From Serratia marcescens (GTDB lineage Bacteria > Pseudomonadota > Gammaproteobacteria > Enterobacterales > Enterobacteriaceae): a DNA stretch of 64,000 nucleotides. Positions 17,358-26,366 of the stretch are shown here, piece by piece; position 1 is the stretch's first letter; each line of letters starts with the position of its first letter. The notes beneath the pieces were generated by a model. It was not told where the DNA came from. It did not search any database and was given only the letters and a program-made list of their open reading frames with translations. A program made the translations under genes and the position numbers. The stretch covers positions 62,001 through 126,000 of the forward strand of contig NZ_MJAO01000001.1 in NCBI RefSeq assembly GCF_001902635.1. The letters run 5' to 3'.

Positions 17358-17906
17358 TCACGGTTCCAGCAGATCGTTGCGCGCCGCGTTCAAATATTGG
17401 AACATCGACCAGAAGGTGAGCACCGCCGCGATGTACAGCAAACCGAACGCGACATATTCCACAGAACGATCCGGGCGCCACAGCAAGCCCACCAGCGACA
17501 TCATCTGCGCCATGGTTTTCACTTTGCCGATCCAGGACACGGCCACGCTGCTGCGTTTGCCGATCTCCGCCATCCATTCGCGCAGCGACGAGATGATGAT
17601 TTCACGGGCGATCATAGTGGCCGCCGGCAGCGTGATCCACCAGCTGTGGTAGTGCTCCGCTACCAGCACCAGTGCCACCGCCACCATCACTTTGTCCGCC
17701 ACCGGGTCAAGAAACGCCCCGAAGCGCGTCGTTTGCTTCCAGCGGCGCGCCAAAAAGCCGTCAAACCAGTCGGTGACGGCGGCAAACACGAAGATTACGG
17801 CACAAACCATCGGAGCCCAATTGAACGGCAGATAAAACGCCAGCACAAAGAATGGGATCAGAACTACGCGAAACAGAGTAAGCCAAGTCGGTATATTCAA
17901 TTGCAT
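17358..17906 (-). CDS. pgsA: Phosphatidylglycerophosphate synthase
   Basis: A 182-residue inner-membrane enzyme that joins CDP-diacylglycerol and glycerol-3-phosphate to make phosphatidylglycerophosphate, the committed step to phosphatidylglycerol and cardiolipin. The CDP-alcohol phosphotransferase motif D-G-x2-A-R-x8-G-x3-D-x3-D is complete, starting at [10 protein letters not shown] near residue 47. Several membrane helices are present. The sequence is close to E. coli PgsA along its whole length. It lies 58 bases after uvrC in the conserved uvrY-uvrC-pgsA-glyW order. Confidence 0.97.
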   Translation of the reverse strand: MQLNIPTWLTLFRVVLIPFFVLAFYLPFNWAPMVCAVIFVFAAVTDWFDGFLARRWKQTTRFGAFLDPVADKVMVAVALVLVAEHYHSWWITLPAATMIAREIIISSLREWMAEIGKRSSVAVSWIGKVKTMAQMMSLVGLLWRPDRSVEYVAFGLLYIAAVLTFWSMFQYLNAARNDLLEP

Positions 17907-17964
17907 AATGCTACGGTAACTATCTGGCTGGAGTGGAAATTAAGAGTATGTTGCTACATTGCCC

Positions 17965-19797
17965 TCAGTGTTTCAATGCATTGTAGATCTTTTCTGCCAA
18001 TGCTTGTGAAATACCCGGCACTTTTGCAATTTCCTCCACGCTGGCGTTCAACAAAGGTTGCAGTCCGCCCATATACTTCAACAGCACCTGACGCCGCTTT
18101 GGTCCTACGCCCTCAATCAGCTCCAGCGCGCTGGTATTTCTGACTTTCGCCCTTCTCTGCCGGTGACCGGTGATCGCATGATTGTGCGAGTCATCGCGAA
18201 TATGCTGGATCACATGCAGCGCCGGGGAATCCGACGGCAGCGAAATGCCCTCGCCTTCGGGCACAAAGAACAGCGTCTCTAACCCGGCCTTGCGATCGGC
18301 GCCTTTAGCGATACCGATCAGCAACGGTTTGTTCTTATCCCAGGTGACATTAAGCGATTTGAACACCTCGATCGCCATGCCGAGCTGCCCTTTTCCGCCG
18401 TCGATAAAGATGACGTCCGGGATTTTTTTCTCTTCGAGCGCCTTGCCATAGCGGCGCTTCAGCACCTGCGTCATCGCCGCGTAGTCATCGCCGGGAGTGA
18501 TGCCACTGATATTGTAGCGCCGATACTCCGCGCGCACCGGGCCATTACCGTCGAACACCACGCATGAAGCGACGGTCTGCTCGCCCATGGTATGGCTGAT
18601 ATCAAAGCACTCCATGCGGTTGATTTCCGCCAGGTTCAACACCTTGGCCAATTCCGCCAACCGTTGATGGATAGTCGACTGCTGTGAAAGCTTGGTCGTC
18701 AGCGCCGTTGCGGCGTTGGTGCGCGCCAGCTTCAAATAGCGGGCACGGTCACCGCGCGGTTTGCTTTGGATCTGAATCTTGCGCCCCGCCAGCTCGGAGA
18801 GTGACTCGGCGAGCAACTCTTTTTCCGGCAGGTTGAAATCCAACAGGATCTCGCCCGGCAAGGTGCGCGCCTGGCTGCCTTGCAGGTAAAACTGGCCGAC
18901 AAAGGTCTGCACCACTTCGCTCATCTCCGTGCCGCCCGGCACTTTAGGGAAATAGCTGCGGCTGCCCAGTACCTTGCCCTGGCGGATGAACAACACATGC
19001 AGACACGCCATGCCGGCGTCGAACGCCACACCGATCACGTCCAGATCGTCGCTGTCACCCGAGACGAACTGGCGCTCTGTCACGCGGCGCACGGCCTGAA
19101 TTTGATCGCGAATGCGCGCCGCCTCTTCAAAATTGAGCAGTTTGCTGGCCTCCTCCATGCGCGCAATCAGCTGGTGCAACACCTGCTGATCTTTGCCGGA
19201 CAGGAACAGCCGCACATAGTCCACCTGCTGCCGGTATTCCTCTTCGCTGACCAGGCCGGCGACGCACGGCCCCAGGCAACGGCCGATCTGATATTGCAGG
19301 CACGGGCGCGAGCGGTTGCGATACACGCTGTTCTCGCACTGGCGGATCGGGAACAGTTTCTGCAACAGCGCCAGCGTTTCACGCACGGCGTAAGAGTTGG
19401 GAAAAGGACCGAAGTATTCGCCCTTGGCGTGTTTGGCGCCGCGATGCACGGCCAAACGGGGATGGTTATCCGCGCTGAGGAAAATCAACGGATAAGATTT
19501 ATCGTCTCGCAAAAGAACATTATATCGCGGTTGGTACAATTTAATGTAGTTATGTTCCAACAACAGCGCTTCTGTTTCGGTATGAGTAACAGTTACGTCT
19601 ATTTGTGCGATATTTTTAACCAGCGTCTCGGTTTTACGGCTGCTGACCTGCTGCCGAAAATAGCTGGCGAGACGCTTTTTCAGGTCTTTGGCTTTACCGA
19701 CGTAGATCACCGTGCCCGTGGCGTCGTACATACGGTAGACGCCGGGCTGGCTGGTGACGGTACTCAGAAAGGCTTTGGCATCAAAACGGTCATTCAC
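17965..19797 (-). CDS. uvrC: UvrC excinuclease subunit
   Basis: A 610-residue nuclease that cuts damaged DNA on both sides of a lesion after UvrAB loading. In order it contains the GIY-YIG nuclease domain (about 16-95, with [19 protein letters not shown]), a Cys-rich region (about 150-175, C[16 protein letters not shown]), the UVR motif that binds UvrB (about 204-239), the RNase H-like nuclease domain (about 380-540) and C-terminal helix-hairpin-helix repeats. Length and layout match E. coli UvrC. Its start overlaps the end of uvrY by 8 bases, so the two are coupled. Confidence 0.98.
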   Translation of the reverse strand: MNDRFDAKAFLSTVTSQPGVYRMYDATGTVIYVGKAKDLKKRLASYFRQQVSSRKTETLVKNIAQIDVTVTHTETEALLLEHNYIKLYQPRYNVLLRDDKSYPLIFLSADNHPRLAVHRGAKHAKGEYFGPFPNSYAVRETLALLQKLFPIRQCENSVYRNRSRPCLQYQIGRCLGPCVAGLVSEEEYRQQVDYVRLFLSGKDQQVLHQLIARMEEASKLLNFEEAARIRDQIQAVRRVTERQFVSGDSDDLDVIGVAFDAGMACLHVLFIRQGKVLGSRSYFPKVPGGTEMSEVVQTFVGQFYLQGSQARTLPGEILLDFNLPEKELLAESLSELAGRKIQIQSKPRGDRARYLKLARTNAATALTTKLSQQSTIHQRLAELAKVLNLAEINRMECFDISHTMGEQTVASCVVFDGNGPVRAEYRRYNISGITPGDDYAAMTQVLKRRYGKALEEKKIPDVIFIDGGKGQLGMAIEVFKSLNVTWDKNKPLLIGIAKGADRKAGLETLFFVPEGEGISLPSDSPALHVIQHIRDDSHNHAITGHRQRRAKVRNTSALELIEGVGPKRRQVLLKYMGGLQPLLNASVEEIAKVPGISQALAEKIYNALKH

Positions 19798-20446
19798 TGC
19801 TTAACAACGTCTCCGCATTGAACAATCCATGTCGGATGGCCAGGTGGGTCAGCTCAACGTCGCCGCTGATATTCAGTTTGCTGAACATACGGTAACGGTA
19901 GCTGTTCACCGTTTTCGGGCTGAGACTCAGTTGCTCCGAGATCTCGTTCACTTTTTTACCTTTGGTGATCATCAACATGATCTGCAGTTCGCGCTCGGAC
20001 AAGCAGCTGAACGGCGTTTCGGTCTGCGGCTCCAGCTGGCTCAGCGCCATTTGCTGGGCGATATCAGACGCGATATAGCGCTGCCCCGCATGCACGGAAC
20101 GCAAGGCGCTGATCACTTCCTGCGGCGCGGCCCCTTTACTCAGATAGCCGGCGGCCCCCGCTTGCATCACCTTGGCGGGCAATGGGTTTTCAGTATGGAT
20201 AGTGAGCATGATGACTTTGACGTCGGGTGCATAACGCACAATCTTGCGCGTGGCTTCCAGCCCGCCAATGCCCGGCATATTCATGTCCATCAGCACGATA
20301 TCAACAGCGTTGCCGCGGCACCATTTCACGGCATCTTCACCGCATTGCGCCTCACCGACAACTTTTATACCTTTGATATCTTCAAGAATGCGTCGTATCC
20401 CTGCGCGCACCAGTTCGTGGTCATCAACAAGAAGAACGCTAATCAA
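19790..20446 (-). CDS. uvrY: UvrY (SirA/GacA) response regulator
   Basis: A 218-residue response regulator partnered by the BarA sensor. It activates the small RNAs that sequester CsrA, and so controls carbon storage, motility, biofilm and exoproducts. The receiver domain has the acidic pair at 8-9 and the phosphoacceptor Asp54 in VLMDMNMPG. The LuxR-type helix-turn-helix lies at about residues 148-205 ([21 protein letters not shown]). It heads the uvrY-uvrC-pgsA transcription unit, and its promoter lies in the 700-base gap upstream. Confidence 0.97.
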   Translation of the reverse strand: MISVLLVDDHELVRAGIRRILEDIKGIKVVGEAQCGEDAVKWCRGNAVDIVLMDMNMPGIGGLEATRKIVRYAPDVKVIMLTIHTENPLPAKVMQAGAAGYLSKGAAPQEVISALRSVHAGQRYIASDIAQQMALSQLEPQTETPFSCLSERELQIMLMITKGKKVNEISEQLSLSPKTVNSYRYRMFSKLNISGDVELTHLAIRHGLFNAETLLSSE

Positions 20447-21162
20447 GGAAAAATCTCCAAAAAAAGGGAGTAACGCAATCAGCCTCTGTTTTCGCCAGAG
20501 ATATTACTTGTTTTTCAGACAAGAATGAACACAGATTAATACATACTCCCAAATAACTTTGCGGAGCAGAGCTGATTTTTCAATTTTAGCCGTCTATGCC
20601 GCCGATAAATCACCGCTATAGAGAAGCACGGGCGGCGAAAATAATCTCACTGCACCGCAGCGCCAGACACAGGATAGCGCAACAATCATGCCGCAGGGGG
20701 GGAATCAGTGTAAGCAATCACGGTATGAATAATATTACCACGGCAGTTGGCTATTTGTAATCATTTGATATTTAAGCCAACGTAAAAAACACCCTCGCCG
20801 TTTGCCCAGCGCCCGGCGCAAAAAACTATTATTCTCACTGAACGTCGGCAAAATCGGTGCCATCCACCGCGGATAATTAAAATAATCCTCAATGGCTCAA
20901 CAATAACCTGCCGGACAAATACTTGTTAACCGTCTCAAAATAACTTGCGATTATCGATTAAGTGGAACATGAAAGGCTGCAGTGTAGGCGCGCTGTGCCC
21001 GCCGGTGCGATCCAAGCAAGCCCGGTGCAGATGACTGGCGCATGCTATGCTATACTCCGCGCCCAGTTAAATTCGCCGCCGCGCATGAGGCGACCTTCAC
21101 CCACGCGCGGTGCGCCAAAGCAGTTTGTATCAGGCTACGGCCTCAAAAATTCAGGAGAGAAA
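20447..21162. promoter_or_regulatory. Divergent promoter region between uvrY and yecF
   Basis: About 715 bases between two divergent genes. On the plus strand a good extended -10 (TATGCTATACT, about 21045-21056) lies about 110 bases before yecF. The uvrY side is AT-rich near 20470-20580 and 20740-20900. No structured RNA gene could be recognised. The length leaves room for a small RNA. Confidence 0.4.
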
Positions 21163-21387
21163 ATGAGCAACGTTGACTTCACTACGTCTGCAAACCCGGA
21201 AATCTTGGCGACTGAGGTTGCCTGCCTCAAAGCCACGCTGACGCTGATCCTGAAGTCGATCGGCCAGGCCGACGCCGGAAAAGTCATCATCAACATGGAA
21301 CGTTTCATCGCCCAGATTGAAGACCCGACCCAGGCGGAAATCTTCAAGAACAGCATTCAGCAAATCAAGCACGCTTACCGTCAGTAA
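21163..21387 (+). CDS. yecF: YecF, DUF2594 family protein
   Basis: A 74-residue helical protein, the same length as E. coli YecF and ending in the same pattern I-K-x-A-Y-R-Q. Conserved positions include E-V-A-C-L-K-A near residue 19 and G-Q-A-D-A-G-K near 34. The function is unknown. In E. coli it also neighbours uvrY. A longer upstream extension of the frame to 20962 was rejected because a CAGGAGA ribosome site sits 5 bases before this ATG. A terminator follows. Confidence 0.9.
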   Translation: MSNVDFTTSANPEILATEVACLKATLTLILKSIGQADAGKVIINMERFIAQIEDPTQAEIFKNSIQQIKHAYRQ

Positions 21388-21399
21388 GCGTTGCCTCTC

Positions 21400-21422
21400 A
21401 GACCCGCGGTTCACGCGGGTCT
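21400..21422 (+). terminator. Intrinsic terminator after yecF
   Basis: A 9-bp stem AGACCCGCG/CGCGGGTCT around GTTCA, followed by GTTTT. Confidence 0.8.
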
Positions 21423-21508
21423 GTTTTCCCCCACGCTACGTCACCCCCCATTGATCTCACTGGTGCTTTCGGGCAGTGTGTTGGCTTTCCCCGACACCCG
21501 AGACCGTT

Positions 21509-21850
21509 ATGGGTATTCTTGTCAAAGCGCTGATCGGCGCGCTGGTTGTGGTTCTAATCGGCCTGCTGGCCAAAACACGTAACTATTATATCGCCGGATT
21601 AGTGCCGCTCTTCCCCACGTTCGCCCTGATCGCCCATTACATTGTCGGCAACGAACGTTCGATCACGGCGCTGAAAACCACGCTGGTTTTCGGCATGTGG
21701 GCGGTCCTGCCCTACCTGGTGTATTTGATTTCGCTGTACTTCCTGATTAACAGCCTGCGGCTGTCATTGGCGCTGGGTGCGGCGGTGCTGTGCTGGATCG
21801 CGGCGGCGTGGCTGCTGATCACGCTATGGGGATGGTGGCAAGGGCGTTGA
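21509..21850 (+). CDS. GlpM family membrane protein (YdgC-like)
   Basis: A 113-residue inner-membrane protein close to E. coli YdgC and to Pseudomonas GlpM. The stretch from residue 1 (GILVKALIGALVVVLIGLLAK) through L-V-P-L-F-P-T-F-A-L-I-A-H-Y-I-V-G is the family hallmark. Four hydrophobic segments are visible. GlpM was linked to alginate and glycerol metabolism in Pseudomonas; its role in enterobacteria is unknown. The ATG at 21509 matches the family start, although no strong ribosome site precedes it. The 3' end runs into a hairpin. Confidence 0.85.
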   Translation: MGILVKALIGALVVVLIGLLAKTRNYYIAGLVPLFPTFALIAHYIVGNERSITALKTTLVFGMWAVLPYLVYLISLYFLINSLRLSLALGAAVLCWIAAAWLLITLWGWWQGR

Positions 21851-21860
21851 CGCCCTTGCC
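21837..21860. terminator. Hairpin overlapping the GlpM-family stop codon
   Basis: A perfect 10-bp stem GGCAAGGGCG/CGCCCTTGCC around TTGA, lying across the stop codon between two convergent genes. The T-run is poor (CGGTTTG), so termination may be partial. Confidence 0.55.
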
Positions 21861-21867
21861 CGGTTTG

Positions 21868-22299
21868 TCACGGCCGCCCGGCCTGCAGAACGAAGCCGCG
21901 CTGCCGGTCGCCGGCGATGCGCAGATAACGGCTTTCACCGGCGCGCAAGGTCATAGGCACACTGCCGCCGGTATCGCGCCAAATGCACAGATGATTCTCG
22001 ATCATGTCTTGCCCGATACTGATCGACGTATTGCCTGGCGGTACACGAAACTCCGCTTTTTCTTTCGCGCCCAGCGAGGCGGCAAACTCCCCGTTGACGT
22101 ACACGCCGGTGCGGCAACTGCCCGCCAGCATCCCGCTGTCACGCACCACCACCACCGTGGCGTAAGGCGTATCCGGGATATTCTGATAGAGCATCAGACG
22201 GCTTGGGGGCGGTAACTCAGCCTGTTGCGGCGGCACGGCTTGAGTCGCGCACCCCGTCAACAGTGCAGTGGCGAAAAACAACGCGGCGTAATGCTTCAT
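21868..22299 (-). CDS. Predicted lipoprotein, unknown
   Basis: A 143-residue protein with a lipoprotein signal; the lipobox LLTGC places the lipidated Cys near residue 17. The mature part begins with a Pro/Gln-rich linker and continues as a beta-rich domain containing Y-V-N-G-E-F-A-A-S-L and a Cys pair, probably facing the periplasm. The pattern fits the DUF2846-like or YajG-like small lipoproteins only loosely, so I do not name a family. It is convergent with the GlpM-family gene. Confidence 0.75.
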   Translation of the reverse strand: MKHYAALFFATALLTGCATQAVPPQQAELPPPSRLMLYQNIPDTPYATVVVVRDSGMLAGSCRTGVYVNGEFAASLGAKEKAEFRVPPGNTSISIGQDMIENHLCIWRDTGGSVPMTLRAGESRYLRIAGDRQRGFVLQAGRP

Positions 22300-22468
22300 C
22301 CTTGGCTCCTGAAAAATAATGCTTATCGTAACAAGAGAATAGCCTGCGTCAGTAGTGCTTATGCCGCAAAGACGAAAAAATCGGATAACTTCCCTTGCCG
22401 CTGACCACTCACTTGATGATAAGAAGAATCTGTATTAAACGTCTTGAAACAAAGGTGATTTTACGGTT

Positions 22469-22783
22469 TTAAAACTTAACCATGCCGCGTTGGATATCTG
22501 CCGCAAACACGCCACTGACATAGTTGAAACCATCCGGCGTGACGTAAACCCGGGTATGGCCGCTATCCGATAACACCGCCACCATATATCCCAGACTGAT
22601 CATTTCATGTGATGGAACATTCATCGGCGTAAGAAACCCGCGCCCGCGACACCACTGATAAAAGCGAGTCCGTCCATACCCCAACACGGTGCCGACGTCA
22701 GCGAGGTGCTTGAAAGTATCATAATCCTCTGATGGTGAAGGTAAACCGTCATTACTTGCAGGCGTTTTCTTTATCCCAGACAA
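22469..22783 (-). CDS. Orphan phage antirepressor KilAC-type domain protein
   Basis: A 104-residue protein. Residues 25-95 resemble the C-terminal KilAC domain of phage antirepressors: a helix-turn-helix-like start (V-G-T-V-L-G-Y-G-R-T-R-F-Y-Q-W-C-R-G-R-G-F-L) and a beta-hairpin with R-V-Y-V-T-P-D-G-F-N-Y-V. The N-terminal Bro/Ant domain is absent. No other phage gene lies nearby, and the flanks are AT-rich. It is probably a leftover of a prophage or a domesticated DNA-binding protein. Confidence 0.6.
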   Translation of the reverse strand: MSGIKKTPASNDGLPSPSEDYDTFKHLADVGTVLGYGRTRFYQWCRGRGFLTPMNVPSHEMISLGYMVAVLSDSGHTRVYVTPDGFNYVSGVFAADIQRGMVKF

Positions 22784-23211
22784 AATAAACTCCTTTTTTG
22801 CATCTGTCGCTAACGGTTATCCTTCATCTGCGTTGAATTTAAAAAATCCGGTTTTGAAATGCAAATGAATTCCCTATATCAAAAAAGTATTTCATGGATA
22901 ACCATTAAAATAAAACCACAATAAAAAAACAGAAATAAAAAAATAAGACATTAATACCGAGCATTAACGCTTTGGCATAGGTAAATATCCTAATTTAATA
23001 CCTTCTTTACGTCGGACAAGAAAATAATTAGCTTGCATATTATATTTTCTCTCTCAACGATAAGACTGTGTCCTACCCATGACAATCCAGGGGGCAGGCA
23101 AAAACAATCGCCACATCTGCTCCGCCCCAGCGCTGGATAACGGCTCCCCACAGGCTTTCCTCAGTTCAGGGTATCGCTTCTCAAGACCGCGGTTTCTCAA
23201 TCGCACCTAAA
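22784..23211. other. AT-rich gap, no gene seen
   Basis: About 430 bases, very AT-rich at 22830-23060 with A-tracts typical of H-NS-bound DNA, then GC-richer. It contains no open frame with a ribosome site. The upstream signals of the lipoprotein gene at 23325 lie at its right end. Confidence 0.4.
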
Positions 23212-23230
23212 CAATAACCATTATCATTTC
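23212..23230. promoter_or_regulatory. Possible Fur box
   Basis: On the minus strand the sequence TGATAATGGTTATTG fits one half (TGATAAT) of the Fur 7-1-7 motif exactly and the other half at about four of seven positions. It lies about 95 bases before the lipoprotein gene at 23325. This is a motif match only. Confidence 0.4.
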
Positions 23231-23324
23231 CAATTAAGCCGCTAGTTGATTACACTTTTTCGCGTCGCTGGTTGGGAATATTCCTAGGCAGCGCCCCCAG
23301 GAGAGAGGAAAAGTTAGGGACACC

Positions 23325-23684
23325 ATGAAGAATCGCCGTTGTTTGATTTTATTGCCGCTATTGATGATGACCGCCTGCACCCAATGGGAAAGGCCCGGCG
23401 CGGTTGAAAGTACCCGGGAGGCTGAATATGCCGAATGCCGCAGCCGCGGCTACGATCGTTTCCCGCCGGATGTCGTGCGGGACGTGGAGTTCAGCTACGA
23501 AAACAAATACATCCCTTGCGAGAAAAATAAGAAAGATTGCCCATCGGGATACCGCTATGACAAAGAGCCGTCAATTAAGACAGTGCAGACCGATCGCAAT
23601 CAGTCCGCCCGAGATGCCACCATCGAAGCCTGTATGTACGGCAAAGGCTGGCGAGAGAAGACCTATTATTGGCCGCAATGGTAA
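23325..23684 (+). CDS. Small Cys-rich lipoprotein, unknown
   Basis: A 119-residue protein with lipobox MMTAC (Cys18) after a short signal. The mature part is charged, with further cysteines (in AECRSRGYDRF, IPCEKNKKDCPSG and EACMYGKGWR), so disulfides in the periplasm are likely. The C-x3-G-Y/W pattern resembles small exported proteins of mobile elements and secretion systems, but I do not recognise the family. A strong ribosome site (GAGAGAGGAAAAG) precedes it. A Fur-like motif upstream suggests iron control. Confidence 0.75.
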   Translation: MKNRRCLILLPLLMMTACTQWERPGAVESTREAEYAECRSRGYDRFPPDVVRDVEFSYENKYIPCEKNKKDCPSGYRYDKEPSIKTVQTDRNQSARDATIEACMYGKGWREKTYYWPQW

Positions 23685-23688
23685 TATG

Positions 23689-23715
23689 GCGGCGTTTTCC
23701 TAAGGCAAACGCCGC
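23689..23715. terminator. Hairpin between convergent genes
   Basis: A 9-bp stem GCGGCGTTT/AAACGCCGC with a 9-base loop lies between the lipoprotein gene and the end of the hydroxyproline operon. It may serve both as a weak terminator. Confidence 0.5.
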
Positions 23716-23723
23716 TAACTCGC

Positions 23724-24992
23724 TCATGTGCCGTCATCACCGCAGCGTAGCCCCAGAGCAGCCAACGTTTGCGTACGCACCGGCGTTAAAGGAACGCGCG
23801 GCGGCGGTAAAGGCCAGCCAAACAGTTGTCTTGCCGCCGTCGCGCAAATTTTGCCCTGGCATGCCCCCATGCCGCAGCGGCTGCTCAGCTTGGCCGCGTT
23901 CCAATCCGGCAAACCACTTACCTGCCCCAGCGCAACATCTTCACAACGGCACAACAGCGTCTGCGGTTTAGCCAGTGAATGCAGGCTTTCATCGAGCGCA
24001 AAGGCGGTTGCCACCGCAGCGGCGAACCCCCGCCATTGCCGCCGCTGCCTTGCCAGGGAATCGGCTTTTTCCCGCTGCCCGGTGGCGACATAACCGGCGA
24101 TGGTACCTTCGGTTAACGCCAATTCACTACCGCCGATGCCGGTACACTCCCCGGCGGCATAAACGTGCGGTTGGCTGGTTTGCTGCCAATGATCCACCGC
24201 CACGGCGTCGAGCTCGATCCGACACCCCAGCAGCATCGCCAGTTCAATGTTCGCCACCAAACCGAAACCGCAGGCCAACCTGTCGCAGGCGATCGTTTTC
24301 TCCCGCCCGCCGCTATTGACGCGTACCGAGGTTAAACGTTCTTGCCCCAACGCCGCCAACACCCGGCTGTCTGCACGATAGCGGCGCGACATCAGAGAAA
24401 ACGCCTGAGGCAGCTTGGCCGGCCAGCGCCATAAACCGCCGGTGAACGCCGCCAACCGCCAAAGCGGCGCCTGTTCCGCCACCAGCACTACCTTGCCACC
24501 GCCCTGTTTCACGCTGTTAGCCACCGCCAGCAGCAGCGGACCGCTGCCTGCTATCACCACCCGCTCGCCGCGGATCGCCAGCCCCTGCTTAATTTGCGCC
24601 TGCAGACCACCGGCGCCGGTTACCCCCGGCAGCGTCCAGCCGGGAAACGGCAGCAGCAGTTCACGTGCGCCATTGCATAGAATCAGCTTTTGATAGCGAA
24701 TCACGCCACAGCCTGCGGCGTCTTCATACGCCAATCGGCCAGCGCCGCACTGCGCCACCAGCTTGCAGCCGGACTGCAGCGCGATGTTTTCCCGCGCCGC
24801 CACCGCCTGTTGATAGCGGCGCGCAGATTCAGGCAGAGCCACCTGCGGCCCGCCGCGCCAGATTTGCCCACCGGGGTGAGGATTATCATCGATCACCCTC
24901 ACCTGGCAGCCGCTTTCCGCCGCCGCCAGCGCCGCCGCCATGCCGGCCGGCCCGGCCCCAACGATCAGCACCTCACAGTCGAAATCACTCAT
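23724..24992 (-). CDS. D-hydroxyproline dehydrogenase, FAD/NAD-type large subunit
   Basis: About 422 residues. An N-terminal dinucleotide fold (LIVGAGPAGMAAALAAAESG) is followed by a second one near residue 155 (VVIAGSGPLLLAVAN) and a C-terminal region with cysteine ligands (LLCRCEDVALGQ and CGMGACQGKIC) typical of a [2Fe-2S] or BFD-like module. This is the alpha-type subunit of the opine-oxidase-like, heteromeric D-hydroxyproline dehydrogenases known from pseudomonads. Its ATG at 24992 overlaps the end of the small ferredoxin subunit by 8 bases. It is the last gene of a four-gene coupled operon and should pass electrons from D-hydroxyproline oxidation to the respiratory chain. Confidence 0.8.
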   Translation of the reverse strand: MSDFDCEVLIVGAGPAGMAAALAAAESGCQVRVIDDNPHPGGQIWRGGPQVALPESARRYQQAVAARENIALQSGCKLVAQCGAGRLAYEDAAGCGVIRYQKLILCNGARELLLPFPGWTLPGVTGAGGLQAQIKQGLAIRGERVVIAGSGPLLLAVANSVKQGGGKVVLVAEQAPLWRLAAFTGGLWRWPAKLPQAFSLMSRRYRADSRVLAALGQERLTSVRVNSGGREKTIACDRLACGFGLVANIELAMLLGCRIELDAVAVDHWQQTSQPHVYAAGECTGIGGSELALTEGTIAGYVATGQREKADSLARQRRQWRGFAAAVATAFALDESLHSLAKPQTLLCRCEDVALGQVSGLPDWNAAKLSSRCGMGACQGKICATAARQLFGWPLPPPRVPLTPVRTQTLAALGLRCGDDGT

Positions 24993-25245
24993 CATCGCTC
25001 CTATCAATGCGCATGCCGGATTGGCACAACGTCTGGCACGCCAGGCGACGCAGGCCGTTAATGGTTACCCGACACTCCTGACAAATGCCCATGCCGCAAA
25101 ATGGCGCGCGCGGCTGGCGTGACACCGACAGCCGACAACGATCCGCGCCGCACAAGCTGAGCGCCGCCGCGACGCTGATGCCGACCGGCACCCGGTAGGG
25201 TTCGCCGTCGATGCTCAACGTGAGCGTATCTTGACTTTCATTCAT
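24985..25245 (-). CDS. D-hydroxyproline dehydrogenase, [2Fe-2S] small subunit
   Basis: An 86-residue ferredoxin-like protein with cysteines at C-G-A-D-R-C, C-G-M-G-I-C-Q-E-C and a last Cys near residue 72, a [2Fe-2S] arrangement as in the gamma subunits of sarcosine and opine oxidases. Its start ATG overlaps the stop of the FAD subunit (ATGA), and its end overlaps the large subunit, so all three are translated in coupling. The role is inferred from operon context and family. Confidence 0.8.
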   Translation of the reverse strand: MNESQDTLTLSIDGEPYRVPVGISVAAALSLCGADRCRLSVSRQPRAPFCGMGICQECRVTINGLRRLACQTLCQSGMRIDRSDDE

Positions 25246-26366
25246 GCCGACAGCTCCTCGGCGGCAAACGCCCGCGCCGCCAAATACGGGGTATCGTTAA
25301 TCTCCGGCGTTTTCTGACCGATCTGCGCGGCGATCAGCGCGGCGCTGCCGAGGGCGGTCGTAACGCCCAATCCCTCATGCCCCAACGCCAACCACAGCCA
25401 GGGATGGCGCGGATGCGGCCCCAGCAGCGGCAATCCGTCGACAGAAGCGGCACGCAGTCCGGTCCAGCAGCGAATGATGTTCATCTGTGCCAGTGCGGGC
25501 AAAAAATGCTGCGCGCGTGTGAGCATCGATGCCAGCAACGGCAGATCCAACGCCGAATCGACGGCATCAAACTGGCGGGAAGAGCCAATCAGCCATTGCC
25601 CGGTGGGCCGCGCCTGCACGTTGAACGCCACCGACGTGCCGTCGCTGGCATGCGCGCTGGCGCCGTACCCCAACTCCACTAGCTGATGCCGCACTCGCGA
25701 CGGATAACGATCGGTTATCGCCAGATGCCCCTTCTTGGCGCGCAGCAACGGCTGCGACAACAGACTGTTGGCCCGCAAACCGCAGGCCATAACCACCACC
25801 GGCGCCGCCAGGCGCCTGCCGTCCACCAGCCGCACCGCCTTTTCTTCCAGCGCTGCCGCTTCGCCATACACCACGTCGATCGCCGCGCCACCGTCGGCCA
25901 ACAGCCAACGCGCCGCGAGCGGCGCATACAGAATGCCATCGCCCGGCACCCGCAGCCCACCGGCCAGGCCGTGTCGCAACATCGGCTCCGTAGCGGCGAC
26001 CTGCTTTGCCGTCAGCAGCTCCGCCGTCACGCCCTGCTCCGCCAACCTATCCCGTTTTTGCTCGGCAATAGCCATTTCATCCGTTTTATCCGCCAGCCAT
26101 AACGTACCGCAACCACGCCAGGCACACTCTTCAGGCATGCGCCCCGTCACTTCGCGCCACAACCGCAGCGAATAAGCGCTCAACGCCAGCTCGGCCGGAT
26201 TATCATCCATGCACACCAGATGCCCCATGCCGGCTGCGGTGGCGCCGGCGCGGCGATCGTCCACCACCGAGACGCGATACCCTTCCAGCGCTAACCGCCA
26301 GGCACAGGCGGCGCCGATGATGCCGGCACCCACCACGATGGCATCGGTTCCCCTTCCGCCTCCCAT
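25242..26366 (-). CDS. D-hydroxyproline dehydrogenase, DAO-type catalytic subunit
   Basis: About 374 residues of the D-amino-acid-oxidase fold. The FAD-binding start is DAIVVGAGIIGAACAWRLALEGYRVSVVD, and the family ending L-W-L-A-L-G-H-E-G-L-G-V-T-T-A-L-G-S-A is present. In the pathway it oxidises cis-4-hydroxy-D-proline to 1-pyrroline-4-hydroxy-2-carboxylate. The ATG shares one base with the stop of the epimerase gene. Alternatives such as sarcosine or glycine oxidase are less likely, because the neighbours complete the hydroxyproline route. Confidence 0.85.
   Translation of the reverse strand: MGGGRGTDAIVVGAGIIGAACAWRLALEGYRVSVVDDRRAGATAAGMGHLVCMDDNPAELALSAYSLRLWREVTGRMPEECAWRGCGTLWLADKTDEMAIAEQKRDRLAEQGVTAELLTAKQVAATEPMLRHGLAGGLRVPGDGILYAPLAARWLLADGGAAIDVVYGEAAALEEKAVRLVDGRRLAAPVVVMACGLRANSLLSQPLLRAKKGHLAITDRYPSRVRHQLVELGYGASAHASDGTSVAFNVQARPTGQWLIGSSRQFDAVDSALDLPLLASMLTRAQHFLPALAQMNIIRCWTGLRAASVDGLPLLGPHPRHPWLWLALGHEGLGVTTALGSAALIAAQIGQKTPEINDTPYLAARAFAAEELSA

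Noticed and set aside
20962-21162. Upstream extension of yecF
   Set aside because: YecF is normally 74 residues, and the ribosome site directly precedes the ATG at 21163.
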